64,000 nt of DNA from contig VXAA01003986.1 of the NCBI GenBank assembly GCA_013399115.1, forward strand, positions 267,363 through 331,362. Reading direction: 5' to 3'. Under the pieces are notes generated by a model. That model was not told the DNA's origin. It saw nothing but the letters and a program-made list of their open reading frames with translations, and did no database searches. The translations under genes and the position numbers were made by a program. This document shows positions 1 to 13,300 of the stretch, in pieces. The DNA is from Anseranas semipalmata. Lineage: Eukaryota; Chordata; Aves; Anseriformes; Anseranatidae. The stretch's first letter is position 1. Each line of letters starts with the position of its first letter.

Positions 1-3000
1 CATTGGATGCTCTAAGAGACAGAAACAAGTGCTGACAAATAAACGGATGGCTGTTCAGAGGACCACGGAAAAAACAAGCAGCTGGAATTTTGTATCACAG
101 CTGGCTTTTAAAGAGCAGAAATGTAATTTGGGTAATACTTATTAGAGCGCTTTCTCCAGAGAGGGCTGTTTGTTAGTCTCACACCAGTTTTGCTTATTGT
201 GGTCATAAAGAGAACCACCAATACATGCGGAAAGAAAAAGCAAGTGGGGATTACCAGAGCAGTATATTAGAGAAATGTCAGATTTACTAGAGCACCTATT
301 TAGCAAGCTTGAAATCACTTTTAAAATAAATCTAATTTTCTCATTTTTAAAATGTCATTGATTACAGTTATTTGGTTTGAAAGAAACATAAGCAGGTGTT
401 ACTGAGATATTTACTCCCTTTGGCAAGGATCATACTTGTCTCTTTAACAAAACCATATGAGCTCCGAGTGATGAGGGAGGTCTGGCTCCCGGTTTAAAGC
501 AGGAGAGATATGTGTAAATAAATGCTGTAATTAGAAGTGACACTTTTTACTCGGCTGCTAACAGTGACCACGGGGATGAAAAATGACGTTAGTTCCACCC
601 CAGGCAGAGACGCTGCTCGCTGTAAGAGATTCAGGGAGAGCATTAAGTGGTAATGAACTGGCTTACGAGCTCTGGCCGAGGGACGCTGGATCTGCAGCTC
701 CAGTTCCAGAGTGATGACTGGCACCATCACTGGCGGAGAGGTGCCAGCTTTAATGAAAGCTGGCATCTGCAAATGTACTCCAGGGATGAGCTGCGGTGAG
801 AAAACTCTGTATTTGGTGGCGGCACAGTACAAAAATCTTTGCCCAGTTCTTCAGGTCCCCAGGGCTGAGGAGGTGACGCGGTGTTGGAGAAGAGCGTGGT
901 GGACGGAAAGCCCTGGAAATGTGGGAACCTCAAAGACTGTGACACCAAGAATTGATGGCTGCTCTGTGTACCTGGAATATTCGCAGTGAGTTTTCTATCC
1001 CTCTATACTTAAAGCCAAGAGGAGTCCTTCTAGGGGACACAAGGGCAAGACTTTGGCCAACCTTGTTAGCCTACACGGCCATAGCACTTGGTAGCATCTC
1101 TTGGTGTCCCACCAGAAAGCCTGAGACACAATCCTTGGCAGCTACATTGGGTGCTCATTTGCAGGGAAATTAGAAAAGGATGTAGCAATTTCACAATGCC
1201 GTGACCTCAACCAGGATTCATAAGCAGCTTCCTGGAATTATCACATATGGTAACTACATTGCGTCTTGCTGATAATTAGATGTCAATACTAAGAAAGTGT
1301 GGCTGGTGCAGTGTCTCTGGCTTTGTGCTTTCTTTTCCACGCTTGTTGCCTCTTGAAGTGGAAGCTTAGCTATTTTTTACTGGCCAACACGGCAGCACAA
1401 GGGCTTGGGTGTGAGTTTGTGTCTGAAAGGAGGCTCACGTGGCCCCAGTCCAACACCATCTATTGAACAGCCGTGTCAGCAGTACCTTTTCTCTAACCTC
1501 TGCATGAGACCTGTGGGTGCTAGCTATCCCTTGATACATCATTATTTGCTTTTCCTTTTCGTGAAGTGAAAATTTTGCTTGCATGTGGTCAGCTCTATGA
1601 ATTGCACCTAAGTGTGGGCAACCCCAGGAGGAGCAAAACAGCACAAATACAGTCATCACCAGCCCGTGGCTTGTAAAAATCACGTTTTATAATCTTTAAA
1701 AATAAGGTAGAAGTGTTTTAAAATAACAGCTCAGCAGAAGATTGATCAAAACAACTTTAATTAGAGACATGAGGCTATTCACATTGGCTTTTGCCTTTCT
1801 AATTTAATTTTCATGCTTGAGGGTAACCAAGCAAACTGAAACTCAAGTGGCTTAATGGAAACTTGTGCTTTTAATGAAAGCACCTCTCACCCTGTGCAGC
1901 AAAATAGCAAAGGAGATGACCAGGAAACAGCAATCCAGGAAGACGACACTTTTGGAAATGCCTCAGGTTTGCTGATGTGATGTGTCCCTTACTCTGTGAA
2001 GCAGCATCTGATCATCGCTCCAGGATGGTGACCTTGTGTCCAGGTATGACCCCTGCCTGCAGATGCTCAGAGCTGGTTGCATCGTCTGTGGCTGGTAACC
2101 TGATTTATCTTACCCTTATGATGGCGATGAGGTTGATGCTGCAAAGTGTGAAGGAGATTAATTGTTACCTTCAGCTGTCAGGGATGCAGGGATGGCAGGG
2201 ACTGATCCCATCAGTGACAGGCATTATGCAGAGAATTCGTTAGTCAGCCATTTATATTTTGGATGCTGTCTTTGCCACCCCAGTGTTGCCTCTTTGCCGT
2301 CAGCCGGCTGTAACTCTCCCCAGCTTGGCAGCAGTTTGGTGATGGAGAGCAGCTGGAGGTGAGGTGAGAGGCGCAGGGCTCCCTGCTGACCTCCTCAGGA
2401 GCAGGAATGGGGCAGGTTTCATCCCTCCAAACCCAACATCTCAGCCTGTGTTAGTAGGTTCCTCTGTCATTTGGAAAGGACAAACAACACAGAAAGATAC
2501 AAAAGAATATGCCATTTGGAAGAGTGGAAACCACTTTTGGCAGCACGAATGTGTCCAGAGAGATTTAAATGTTCCAGAATGATGTAAAACTTCCAAAAAG
2601 ATTTTAAAACATTACAGGTCAGCTTGATACAATCAGTCTACAGCGGAAGCTTCAGTCACCAGGAGCATACACGCCTGTGGGATATGCCATTGCTGTCATT
2701 GCCCATGCAGCAGCAGGATGGCACTTCGGAGGGAGACAGCCACAGAGAGAGATTTTCATCAAAAATTGTTTTTCGAATGGCTTTTCTTGCTAGGTGACCA
2801 GTGTTTTTAAGACAAATTCAGTAAGAATGAAACTGTGTTGCCTGTTTGGAAAGAAGACAGAGAAGGAGATGAACTGGTGAGCTAGTCAGTTAGCAGAATG
2901 TAGATTGCTGGTATTCAAAAGTCCTAGACATACAAATGAGAAAAATAATCTAGTCCTGAGGGTTCATCTTAGAGTATTATAATATTTAAACTATCTGTAC

Positions 3001-6000
3001 TTTTCTGAAGAATGACCGAAATGCTAAAACTGGAGCTGAATAAGGGTCAATCTCCCATTTCCTTGGGGGAGTTTTGGTTTTGCCTGGGAGGGCCAGCAGC
3101 TTTGGTACCTTGCCATACCTATGAGAACAGAAGATAATCCTTTTCAGACATTTTGTACCTTCTTAAGCTTTCTTGAGCTGCTTTCCCTGTTGGCTGCCTG
3201 TTCTTTGTGGCACTTTCTGCAAAGGGGGCTGTGTAGCAGGATAGATGCAGCAAGAGCCAAGCGAGCTGCTAAAACTTCAGATTAAGTGATGTATGGAGCA
3301 TTTGCTCTCCCTATCTGAGTGCTGAGACCTAAACGGAGAAAAGCAGGCAGCAGCAACAGCAGCCAACTTGACTATCTATAGTTGACCATATAGTATGACC
3401 ATTCTTTCTCCATTTACCCCAAAATAGTCGAAGCTGCAGCAAGGAGGAGAGGAGATGGACAAAGCCCACCTTCAGGTCTGCAGTCCTCCTGCACCCCACC
3501 TCTGCCCACCACCCCGTGGGGTTGCCTGGGGTTAATCCATCAATGGCCAAGCACCCACAGCTCACGGGGGGCTCAGAGGGAGCTGAGGACACCAAAGCCA
3601 GGTGGGCTCAGGCTCTCCCTAACAAGGCTGGTGTGTGGCGACCTCCGTACTGCAGCAGATTAAGCTGAAGCACGCTAAGACGGGATGTTTCTCACCTTCT
3701 CATGTGTGGCTTTGGCCCCCGTGTGCTTCCTCTCCACCTCTCAGGAGAGGACAGGTCAGACATCCCTTTGCTGGGGCACAGTGCTTGCTGCGGTGGTGAT
3801 GGCTTCCACTCGCAGCTAATGGCTTTTGTGATTGATTGTACATTTGTGCTGGCGGTTAATCAGCTCCAGCAGCTGTTTATTCCTACGTATCTTGCACCGT
3901 TACAGAAACCACGGCTTAATCCTCCCTGGTGTACCGGAGCGTGCCACTGCCGTGCTCCTCGGGGTGTCTGCGGATGCTTGGGTTGTTATCGGTGCATCAG
4001 CCTGCTCCATCGGCAGCGGGCCGGCGGGTGCCAAAGGGAGATGGTAGGGAGATGGCTTAAAGGTCAAGCAGCAAAGCTGCATTTATTGGCGTGGGATGCA
4101 TAGCGAGGCAGCCGGTTCCCTAAGCAGTGTCCGTGCGCTTGTGAGATGGGAAAACCTAATGAATGAAATGTGAGCTATCCGTCTGAAAAAAGGTAGTGGA
4201 AGAAAAAGGAGCATAACTATGCAGAAATAGGGGATGTACCAGAGCTGGGGCAGATGGACAAGGACCGTAGGTTTCAGGGAAGTCCAGGAGCTTTGAAGTT
4301 TCCAAAAAGAGCCAAAGCACATCCCTCCACAGCACACCTCGCCTGTCTCTGATGCATCCAAGCACCTCCCTGGGGATACAATAACCGTGCTTCGGAAATT
4401 AAATCACTGTCCTTGCTGACTGCACAGGGAAACAAGTCACAGAGATTACCATGTCTGACCCTTCTGAGGAGCCTCAACCGCCTCCTCCAGGTCTTCTCAG
4501 AAATTCCTGCCCCACCATGGAAGAAGCAGCTGTGGGCCCACCAGGAGATGGGAGCCTGACTGAGCAGAGATGGGGTCACCCCACAAGGGGAGTCCCACGT
4601 GGACGGGGTGGGAACCCAGCCTGGAAGCCACAGCTGCCCCTCTCCTTTCCCTTCTCTTCTTCAGCTGCTTCTTCATCCTACCCCTACAAATGCTCCTAAG
4701 TTTTAATCTGGCCGTACTCTGAGTGGGGAGAGAAAACATCCAGCAGGTAAACATTTATTCATTTTTTCATATTTTGCCCCCAAATCTAATGACACGTACA
4801 AGGCAAAATTAACAGCATGACAGATGTTAGCTGTGACTGCAGTCTAAAGCAAAAGCAGTGATGAGAACCAGGTAAGAATAAGTAAGTAAAACTTGAATTG
4901 ATCAAGCACCCACAAGCGATGCACATGCTTTCTGAGCACAGCTCCTGCAACATCTGGGTGAAGGACGGCATCCCCACCTGCTTTCCCTGCATACTGCAGC
5001 CCCCATGTGCATGACCTAAGCCTCTTACTTCAAGTGATAAAGCTAGATTAATAAATCATTTCAGACCAAATGGTAGGTAAGCACTTAAACATTACAGTAT
5101 TTATCAGATGGGCTGCAAAAAAAAGGAATTAGAAATAAGCTTCTACAGTAAGATTGGTGCAAATGATTCCCTCGCCTCGACTCAGCTGCTCTGTGCAGCA
5201 GGGTGGGGAGAAGGGCTTCAAGTGCAATAGCATGGCTAGGGTGAAAAGTGACCTGTAGGAAAGGCTCATAAGGCTCTGAAGGAGACCAAAAGGCACACAG
5301 TCCTCTCAAAAACCTAGAGCAGGCATAAACATCACTGCTGAAACTCTGTAATACCTGGTCTGAGTGATGACCAGTGTGAAACGGGAGGTACAACACTGCG
5401 GTGAGTTTTATTTTGGGTAGAGGGAAAACGGCAAACACAAATCCTTACAAAGGAGTTGCTTCATGTCTGAGCAACAACAGCTGGGCATTAGCGATAATGA
5501 AAGCTGGGAAAATGAAGACACACAGCCCGGACATGATCCATCACCTGCCCGAGGGGCAGCCACTTTCTGGGGATCGGTGGCAGGGAGGTGACATTCCAAA
5601 CAGTTCATAAATATTTTCATAGCCATCAGTAGGGAAGTCCTGGCATCAAGCTCAGGAGGGCACAAGCGTCTGTCTCCAAGGAAGGACCAAGAGGACAAAT
5701 AATCTTTTAGCAAGGCCCAAATAAAAAAATAATAATAAAAAAAACTATTTTCCTATTGCAAGAAAGAGGAGGTTTATTGTTTTGATCTCACTAATGCTTT
5801 GAACCTGGAGGGTAAACTAGAAAACCTGTGTCTACTGTATGCAATAAAGATGATTGAGAGAATTTTAGGCTGATATAAAGCAGGAAAGGAAGGCAGAAAT
5901 ACAATGCTACATCAGCATGTGCATGGCACAAATGAGCAGAGAGGGACCAATAAACTGGAGACTGGAAAACAAAACCTTATTAGGGATGTAACTTGGAGCC

Positions 6001-6152
6001 AGAAAAAGTCTTTGTCAATGAAATAAAGAGGACGCACTTCTACTTGCTTCAAGCCTTACCTGTAGCAGGCTGCACCTATATAGGCCCAAGCTGTTTTGTT
6101 ATCACGTCTATACCTTCATTTCCTTGTCATTTTCCCCATATTCCATAGTCTT
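1..6152. other. Unique non-coding DNA, no gene seen
   Basis: I see no supported gene in this stretch. The open frames are short, overlap on both strands and lack recognisable motifs; the largest are about 110 to 130 codons at 494-832 (minus), 3702-4103 (plus) and 5085-5438 (minus). A block around 3780-3920 combines homeodomain-like TAATC/TTAAT words with a CAGCTG E-box and could be a conserved non-coding element. That is a guess from composition only. Probably intergenic or intronic. Confidence 0.6.
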
Positions 6153-6610
6153 AGAATCATAGAATCAGAATTATAGAATCACTTAAATTGGAAAAGACCT
6201 CCAAGATCATCAAGTCCAACCATTAACCTAGCACTGCCAAGTCTACCACTAAACCATGTCCCTAAGCACCACATCTACACGTCTTTTGAATACCTCCAGG
6301 GATGGTGACTTAACCATTTCCATGGGCAGCTTGTTCCAATACCTCACAACCCTTTCGGAGAAGAAATTTTTCCTAATATCCAACCTAAACCTCCCCTGAC
6401 ACAGCTTGAGGCCATTTCTTCTTGTCTTATCACTTGTTGCCTGGGAGAAGAGACCGACCCCCACCCCACTACAACCTCCTTTCAGGTAGTTGCAGAGAGC
6501 AATGAGGTCTCCCTTGAGCCTCCTTTTCTCCAGGCTAAACAACCCCAGCTGCCTCAACCGCTCCTCATAAGACTTGTTCTCTAGACACTTCACCAGCTTT
6601 GTTGCCCTTT
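6153..6610 (-). mobile_element. CR1 LINE fragment, 5'-truncated, minus strand
   Basis: This is the 3' portion of a CR1 non-LTR retrotransposon in reverse orientation. Read on the plus strand it begins with diverged copies of the terminal repeat AGAATCATAGAATC and continues through the complement of the usual 3' untranslated region (AAAAGACCTCCAAGATCATC near 6193). It then runs through the end of the ORF2 frame. The copy stops abruptly near 6610, where normal CR1 sequence would continue, so it is 5'-truncated as most CR1 insertions are. Many substitutions and a broken terminal repeat suggest an old, inactive copy. Confidence 0.95.
6249..6593 (-). pseudogene. CR1 ORF2 C-terminal remnant
   Basis: The open frame of 114 residues matches the extreme C-terminus of the CR1 endonuclease/reverse-transcriptase polyprotein, downstream of the polymerase palm. 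Recognisable blocks are [19 protein letters not shown] near the start, then the LCNYLKGG segment, then [20 protein letters not shown] and [10 protein letters not shown], ending in LRDMV and a stop. No catalytic residues are included. The frame is still open, but without promoter, ORF1 or polymerase core it is only a relic. The initiator methionine is arbitrary. Confidence 0.9.
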
Positions 6611-6901
6611 GGTCTTCTTGTTTCTAAGGACGAAAGATATACCTAATCAACTTCTGAATTTCACTTGCCTGCTAATAAAGATGGACTTCATCACAAATGT
6701 CAAATAAAACAGGAAAAAAATGTTTTGGAAGCATTTTTTAAAAACATGTTTCTATTCAGGGTCTAGTAAGTACTTAGACTCATTGCAGTCAGACCACTGA
6801 GATTATCAGGAGGGTTGCAAAGACCTAACTCATGACGTGTCATTAAAAGAATAATGCAAAAATCATGATAGTTTATTGCAAACACTTCCAGCATTCCCAG
6901 G
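6611..6901. other. Unique spacer between CR1 and LTR
   Basis: AT-rich unique sequence with no open frame of interest. It separates the CR1 tail from the LTR. Its last bases, CCAGG (6897-6901), form the proposed left target-site duplicate of the LTR. Confidence 0.5.
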
Positions 6902-7797
6902 TGTAGTGTTTTTACCCTGCTGGGCAGCTGAACTCCACCACAACCGCTCTCTCACTCCCCCTCCTCAAAGGAAAAGAGGGAGAAAATACAATGGTAAGGG
7001 CTTAAGGGCTGAGATGAAGACAGGGAGATCACTCACCAATCACCGTCACGGGTGAAACAGACTCAGCATAGGGAGATTAATATAATTTATCACCTATCAG
7101 TAACGGACTAGAGCAATGGGAAAATACAAACAAATTAAAACCACCTTCCCCCACCCATCCTCTGCTACCTCCTCCCCCCGAGCAGCGCAGGGGAATGGGG
7201 GCTGCGGTCAGTCCCTAACGCTGCATCTCCGCTGCTCCTTCACGGTCACTCTCTGCCCCTGCTCCACGTGGGGTCCCTCCCACNNNNNNNNNNNNNNNNN
7301 NNNNNNNNNNNNNNNNNNNNNNNNGGGCCTGCTCCTGCGGGGGCTCCCATGGGCCGCAGCCTCCTTCAGGCCTCATCCACCTGCTCCATGGGGGCTCCTC
7401 CATGGCTGCAGCGTGGAGATCTGCTCCGTGGGGTACCCATGGGCTGCAGGGGGACGGCCTGCTCCTCCATGGGCCTCTCCATGGTCCGCAGGGGAACTTG
7501 TGCTGCGGCGCCTGGAGCCCCTCCTGCCCTCCTTCTGCACTGACCTGGGTGCCTGCAGGGCTGCTTCTCTCGCATTTCTCACCCCTCTCTCCCAGCTGCT
7601 GTGGCACAGCAGTTTTTTTTCCCCTCCTTAAATCTGCACTCCTGGGGGCGCAACCAACATCGCTCCCTGGCTCGGCTCTGGCCAGCGGCAGGTCCCTTTT
7701 GGACCCCCTCTGACATGGGGCAGCTGCTGGGCTCTGCTCACAGATGCCACCCCCACAGCCCACCACTACCAAACCCGTGCCGTGTAAGCCCAGCACA
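6902..7797 (-). mobile_element. Avian endogenous-retrovirus solo LTR, minus strand
   Basis: The block starts TGTAG on the plus strand and ends with CA, as an LTR should, and its orientation reads minus. It resembles a long, GC-rich LTR family that I recall from many bird genomes. Read on the minus strand, it has an ATTTAAG TATA-like box (plus 7627-7633), a middle region of degenerate CATGG...GCAG repeats (plus about 7340-7500) and an AT-rich 3' part. There GATAAA (plus 7086-7091) stands where an AATAAA signal is expected, so the poly(A) signal looks mutated. The flanks are CCAGG on the left and CCGGG on the right, a possible diverged 5-bp target-site duplication. I see no gag, pol or env beside it, so it is probably a solo LTR. 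The family name would need a repeat library. Confidence 0.8.
7284..7324. other. Assembly gap of 41 N
   Basis: An unresolved run of N inside the tandem-repeat portion of the LTR. Copies of this LTR normally carry many similar GGGTCC/CACGG-type units here, so the true length may differ from 41. Any frame translated across it is meaningless in that part. Confidence 0.99.
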
Positions 7798-10261
7798 CCG
7801 GGGCAGGCAGCCACCTCTGTCCCACATCCTGCTCTGTGGCTGGGCACCCTGATGGCCAGGGTAAAAGGACCCAAAGGACTTCCCAGGTGACTGCAGGTTG
7901 CACAGCGGGGCTGGGACTGGAGCAAAGGACAAAGCTTGGGATCACTGCAGAAGCCCCTGGGCAAAGTGGTGCATCCTGAGGATCACAGGGGTCCGGCTGG
8001 ATGCTCCTGTGCTCTCCTCTTACCGTAATAGCTGTGCATTTTTGAGCTTGGACATTCTCGGTTTGTTCTTTAGATACCTGCCTGGATGTGGCCCTTCAGC
8101 TCAAGGCAGGTTTGAGTCTGGGCAGGATGTTTATCCACAATTTGGTGCTGAGATGAAATATACCCTCACGCTTTTTGGGGCTCTGCTGTGACACCCCATT
8201 GAACATCCGGGTCCAAAAAAAAACCCAAATTCTTTTGCAAAAGCCTCCTACTCACTTCCCTTATCTCTTTAATGGTCTCACAGTTATTTAATCTAGCTCC
8301 TTGGAGTTTCATTTTCATTTTAATTTCCCCAAGGTTCTCTTACATTTTTTATTTTTTTACTGCCTCTATTTCAACATCTGCTCTCAGCCCTAATTGAAGT
8401 TTTTTTCTGAGCCGAGCCATGAGATGTGCAGCTGATGAACATCGGCCTAAATCACCCCTCTGCTTTCTTAATTCTGCAGTTGAATATATCATGGTATTTG
8501 GAGAGCTGAAGGCAGAAATTCCTGTTGCTTGAATGTTCTGCTTGGACAGGGAGGCTTCTTGATGCTAGAGGTCAAAGCATGAACATGAACACTTGTGTTG
8601 GGTAGCACCGACCGCAAGTTTGTGAGGGGCCACACGTCTATGTGCCCATTTGTGCTCATTTTTACATGATCAGAGCAGCTCACTCCTGGCTGATTGTGCT
8701 GTGATGGAGTCTGAAAGAAAAAGAGCAAAGGGTTATGACCCAAAAGAGTGCAGTCCATTACTCAGACCATAAGTATCTCCTGGGTGCCACAGGACAAGCT
8801 CCAGAAAGCTTAGTAGGTCTGAGACGTTTTCTCTCTGGAGATGATTAAGCCCCAAGGAACCAAGATAATTCAAAAGCAAAATATGATCCGTTATCTTTGA
8901 AGTGTTGTTTCTAATTTACTTTTAATGATGCTTATGAGAAATGTGACACCTGTGTGGCTGCTTTATAATTGCAGCATATTCTGTCTGTGAGGCTCTAATG
9001 TCATTTTACGGAGGGTCTGTTGATTTCCGGTTGTATCTATTGCAATGCAACTTCAGACTATTCAGTAGATATACTGGAAATTAGATATTATATCATAATT
9101 TCCCTCCTCAGACAAGGGTTATGTAGCAAAACCTAGTTTATTAGCTTTGTCATAAAAGGCAGCAGCTTTGCCTACTGTAGCTGAGGCTGAATTATGGATC
9201 TGAAAGTATCGAGTCTGTTATGGAAGTATATAAGGAAGTATTGTACCAACAAGATATCCAACATAATTGGAAAATTGGAGCTCTTGAGATGTTCTAGCTG
9301 TGTCACATTCGCTGTCCCAGAAGTCATATTATCTGTGTTTAATTTGAGATTGCTGGATTAATTCACCTTTTTTTTTTTTTTCCTGTGGGTTGCCAGACAG
9401 TCTAGGATTTCCCCACTCCTCCTGCTTCATTCTGTCTTTCTCTGTGAAGGAATACCCTTTAGGATCTAGCAGCACATTTCAAGAGATTGTTTATTACTCT
9501 TTTCTGTTCCAGTAGTGTTTTCCTTTGGACACAGAACACACTGATTTCAGTTCTCACCTCTCCATCTCCCAGGGACACACAATAAGGGTGAATTCTGTTA
9601 CAACAGATTTTTCAAGCATCAGAAGTGTTGTCTAAAAACCTTTATGGATGTCTTTGGAGGTAGTTCCACCAAGTGTTGCATCCCCAATTTCAAGCATTCT
9701 TCTCAACATTAACAGTTAATTCCTCTCCTTACTTGTGCATAGTATTAAAGATACAGAAGAAGCAAATCAACATGTAAGAAGTCTGGATTCAAGCTCAGAG
9801 CTCAGCTTCTTGGCAGTTGGGAGTTCAACTAGAAATAAAACAGGAACAGTTCTTTAACACCCAAAACAGTCACCCCTCACTTATCCCCCCAGTATTCCTC
9901 CAGGAAAAACCTTGGTGTCAGCGGGCTGGAAAGCAGCTCTGAGGAACAGGATGCAGGTGTCCCAGTGGACACCAAGTTGAACAGGAGTCAGCAATGCTCC
10001 CTTGTAGCAAAGAGGGCACCTTGCGCACTGTGCTGCATTAGCAAGAGTGCGGCCAGCAGGTCAAGGCAGTGATTTTTCCTTTGCATTGAGTTATGGCTCT
10101 TGGGATGCTCGGGGCCCTGCCAGAAGAGAAGATGGAGCCAGGATCTTCTCAGAGGTGCACAGGGATAGGAAGGGATACAAGCTAGCATGTGGGAAATCCC
10201 AATTAGATACGGGAAAAAAAAGATTCCAAATGAATGTGTGAAAGGTCACAGAGATACCAGG
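7798..10261. other. Unique non-coding DNA
   Basis: No supported gene. The first few hundred bases are moderately GC-rich and the rest is AT-rich. Positions about 8880-9115 are dense in TAAT, ATTGCAT-like and E-box words and read like a conserved non-coding element, but no alignment was possible. A T14 tract lies at 9368-9381. Confidence 0.5.
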
Positions 10262-10378
10262 CAATCTCCATCCTTGGAGATAACCAAAGCTTGACTGTAC
10301 AAGGCAAGCCACCTGATCTAGGTGTGTCCTGGGACTGGATGACCTCCAGAGGCCCCTTCCAGCTGAAATCTTTCCATG
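10262..10378 (+). mobile_element. CR1 LINE 3' tail, plus strand
   Basis: A short CR1 3'-end fragment. It contains the end of the ORF2 region (CAATCTCCATCCTTGGAGAT) and the diagnostic GACTGGATGACCTCCAGAGG followed by CCCCTTCCAGC near 10336-10365. The terminal octamer repeats have decayed beyond recognition (TTTCCATGAG). Heavily truncated and old. Confidence 0.85.
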
Positions 10379-13300
10379 AGCTGGTGACCCCATGCCTTCC
10401 CTATCTTCCCCGACCAAACAAACCAGAAAAGCCAATGTGCTCGAGTGGCAAAATCCAAAGCAACTGTTGTGAAGTCCATAGAGTTACACTAGAATAAGAG
10501 AAATCTAGCACCTCTGTGTACTGGAAATAAATTGACAAGCAGTTGTATGCCCATCAAACAGCAGAAAAAAACCCTCACTGACTCGATTTCTCACTGCTCG
10601 GTCCACACCAACATTTTAAGCTATTAGCACTGAAATACATAAATAATGCTTTCTTATTTAGCAGCCTTATTAAACCCTGGAGACTGACTCAAGCTCCTAG
10701 TTTGTTACATTATTAAGCTTGTCATTCATTATTAGATCAGTCTGAGTTTATTGTAGCTCTGAGCTAAAGACTATTAAAAGCAAAAAATGGCATTTACATA
10801 ACATTAAGACAGCGCAGGCCAATGGAAAGTTGGAGGAGTCAAAGTTTAAGCTGATACCTCATGATTAATGTTCACTAAGGAAGAAGAAGCCCACTAGCAA
10901 GAATTAAAGTGATGGGACCTGATTCTTCGTGGCCTTCCACACAGGAGGAGGGACCATGCCACAGCATCTGCCTCCATGGTAATGGATGCGGTTGTGCTTG
11001 TCGGCCAGGGGTGCTCCAGGGCCGGGAGGAGGTAATGGCCACGGAGCAGCTGTGCTGTCTGGAGGGGAGCTGGAGCAGTTTCGGTCCTCTTGGCAGAAGC
11101 AGGTACAGCCTGTTTTTCTCTTGGAGTTCCCTGTCTGACTCTTGTCTAATGTTGTTTTAGATTCCAGCCTTGCAATATGAAGAAAATTATAGCAAACAAA
11201 CCAAATTATGTTTTTAAGGAGAAACTTAACCAGTCTTTCTATCTGATCAGGGTGGTAGTATCTTCTGAAGAAGAGGCAGCAGGTGTCCATACCAACCGCC
11301 AGCATTTATTTTGTGCTCTGCGGGGCCTGGCACGTAGATGCGGATGGCACCACGTGCCCATTTGCCCACGCTCCAACTGCAAGCAGTGCCACAGGGCTGC
11401 ACATCTCTGGGCTTAGTGCCTGTGATCTAACCCCGGCCTGGAAATGAGAGTGGCTCTCAACCCATGTGTCTGCGAGGGTGCAGCTCACCGGCTGGCAATG
11501 CCCAGGTGTGCAAAGTCTGTGCGCCTCTTTTTTTTCAATAGGAATGAATAAAATGGGCTCTTGGGACAAGTTCAGATCAGCCATGGTGTTCAGCCCCCTC
11601 CTCATGGGACCTCCATCCTGCTGCAGGAGGCAAGCCTACTTGGGAGGGAAAGTGAGACAGAGGACCACTGCTGTTAGAGATGCTTAGAAGGAGAGGTCCT
11701 ACACTGCCTCTCTGCTGATGGACTTTACTCCATTTGTATTTGAATTTTTGTTATATAGCTTCAAGCTTGTATAGAAGAAAAAGCAATTTTCTGACCATCT
11801 TTTGAAATACCACCTTTCCAGGGTGCACCTTCTTGCATTTTTATTTTCAAATCCAGTTTCTGTCCCCACCTAAATTCTAGATTCTCTGATGTATTTCTCA
11901 AAGGGATCCTGCAAAAAATGAAATCCCCACTTTTGAAAAAGCAAAGACATATGTAACTTGGTATTTTTTCCTACAGAATACATCTTTGATCTTTGTCATC
12001 TACATTTCATTTCTTTGCCATAACAAGGGTCTCATATTTCATGTTAATAGGGGATATTGCTCCATTCTTTTCTTAAACTGTTTTTCTTTACTTTTTATCA
12101 GGATCAAAGAGCAAACATCATAGCTTCTGATCAAACACAGACTGATTTTTTATCTCTCATCTTCCCCATTAATTATCTGACCATTAATGAAATACGTCTA
12201 ATACATTCCTGACGGGGTTATCAGCTGCTTGATCCTCCTGTTGGGTCCTTCTGGTCATGTTATCATCTTTCTCTTTAATTCCTCTAATGAACTGAGAAAA
12301 AGTATGTGAATAAATTAATGTGTGAGGGAAAATTTCACATGCTGTTTAGGAAGTCAAAGGAGCTCAAAAGACTGCTAAGCATACACGGCAGTGAATTATT
12401 GTCTGAGTGATCACACAAGCATCAAAACCAGCTTTCATTCAGCAGCTCATCCACAGTCACACCAGCTTGTCCCGGCAGAAGGTCCCAACAGCATCATGTT
12501 GGCTGCCAACAGCATCTACAAGGTCATGTCCCTGTTTATGAGCACCGCTCTGTTCATAGCTCAGGGGAGGGGACCTGGGCATTCATTCACCCTACACCTG
12601 CATACTGTGGTACTGACAGTGATGAAGTACTGGGTGGTCACACGTTCTTTACTGTGGTTTTACCAGTAGCTGGTTTGTATTCAGCACCTCTTTCATCAGC
12701 CCTCGTGCCCAGAACCATAAGGTTAGCACCGAATCAAACCCCCAGAGTCCTCTTCGGAGTCTTCTCAATTTTTATTCCCAGATTGGTCTGAAGATCGACA
12801 GGGCTGTACCAGAATCCAGGCTTACTTCTCCCCTTTGCTGCGTCAGGGAGATATGGGCAGAAAACAAATCAATAAAGTTGAGATATTTTCAGGGACAGTG
12901 ATTTTAACTATAAAATCAAGGCTGGGCATGTTTGGAGCTTCTCAAAATCAAAGACGTGTATGGAGAAATATGCTTTGTTTCAGCAAGACAGTTGTTAAAT
13001 GAGTTTCTCAGGTTTAAAATCCCATCCCAAGGACACCAGGTGTTTTGCTAACACCCAAATGACCTATGTTCAAATCCATCATGCATCTCAATATGTATAA
13101 CAGCAATGTTGCTGTGACTCTGACCTTTGAAAGTTGCTGGATTATATCTGCCTATCTGAGAGCATTTCTGTTGTTCTCCATCTTTTCACTTGGTATAAAC
13201 TTAATGTGCCTCATCATGAAGTGTTTTGAAAGGCCTTGGTTTCATTCTGACACACAACTGCTTGACCCTGTTGTGAAACCTAATACTTCTTTTCCATCTT

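Noticed and set aside
7215..7964. 249-codon minus-strand frame
   Set aside because: It runs through the LTR and translates the N gap, so it is not a protein gene.
10904..11305. Minus-strand 133-codon frame with a C-T-C-F...C spacing recalling an endothelin-type cysteine pattern
   Set aside because: Only three of the four expected cysteines fit the spacing, the conserved hydrophobic tail is absent, and nothing else in the frame resembles that family. Coincidence.
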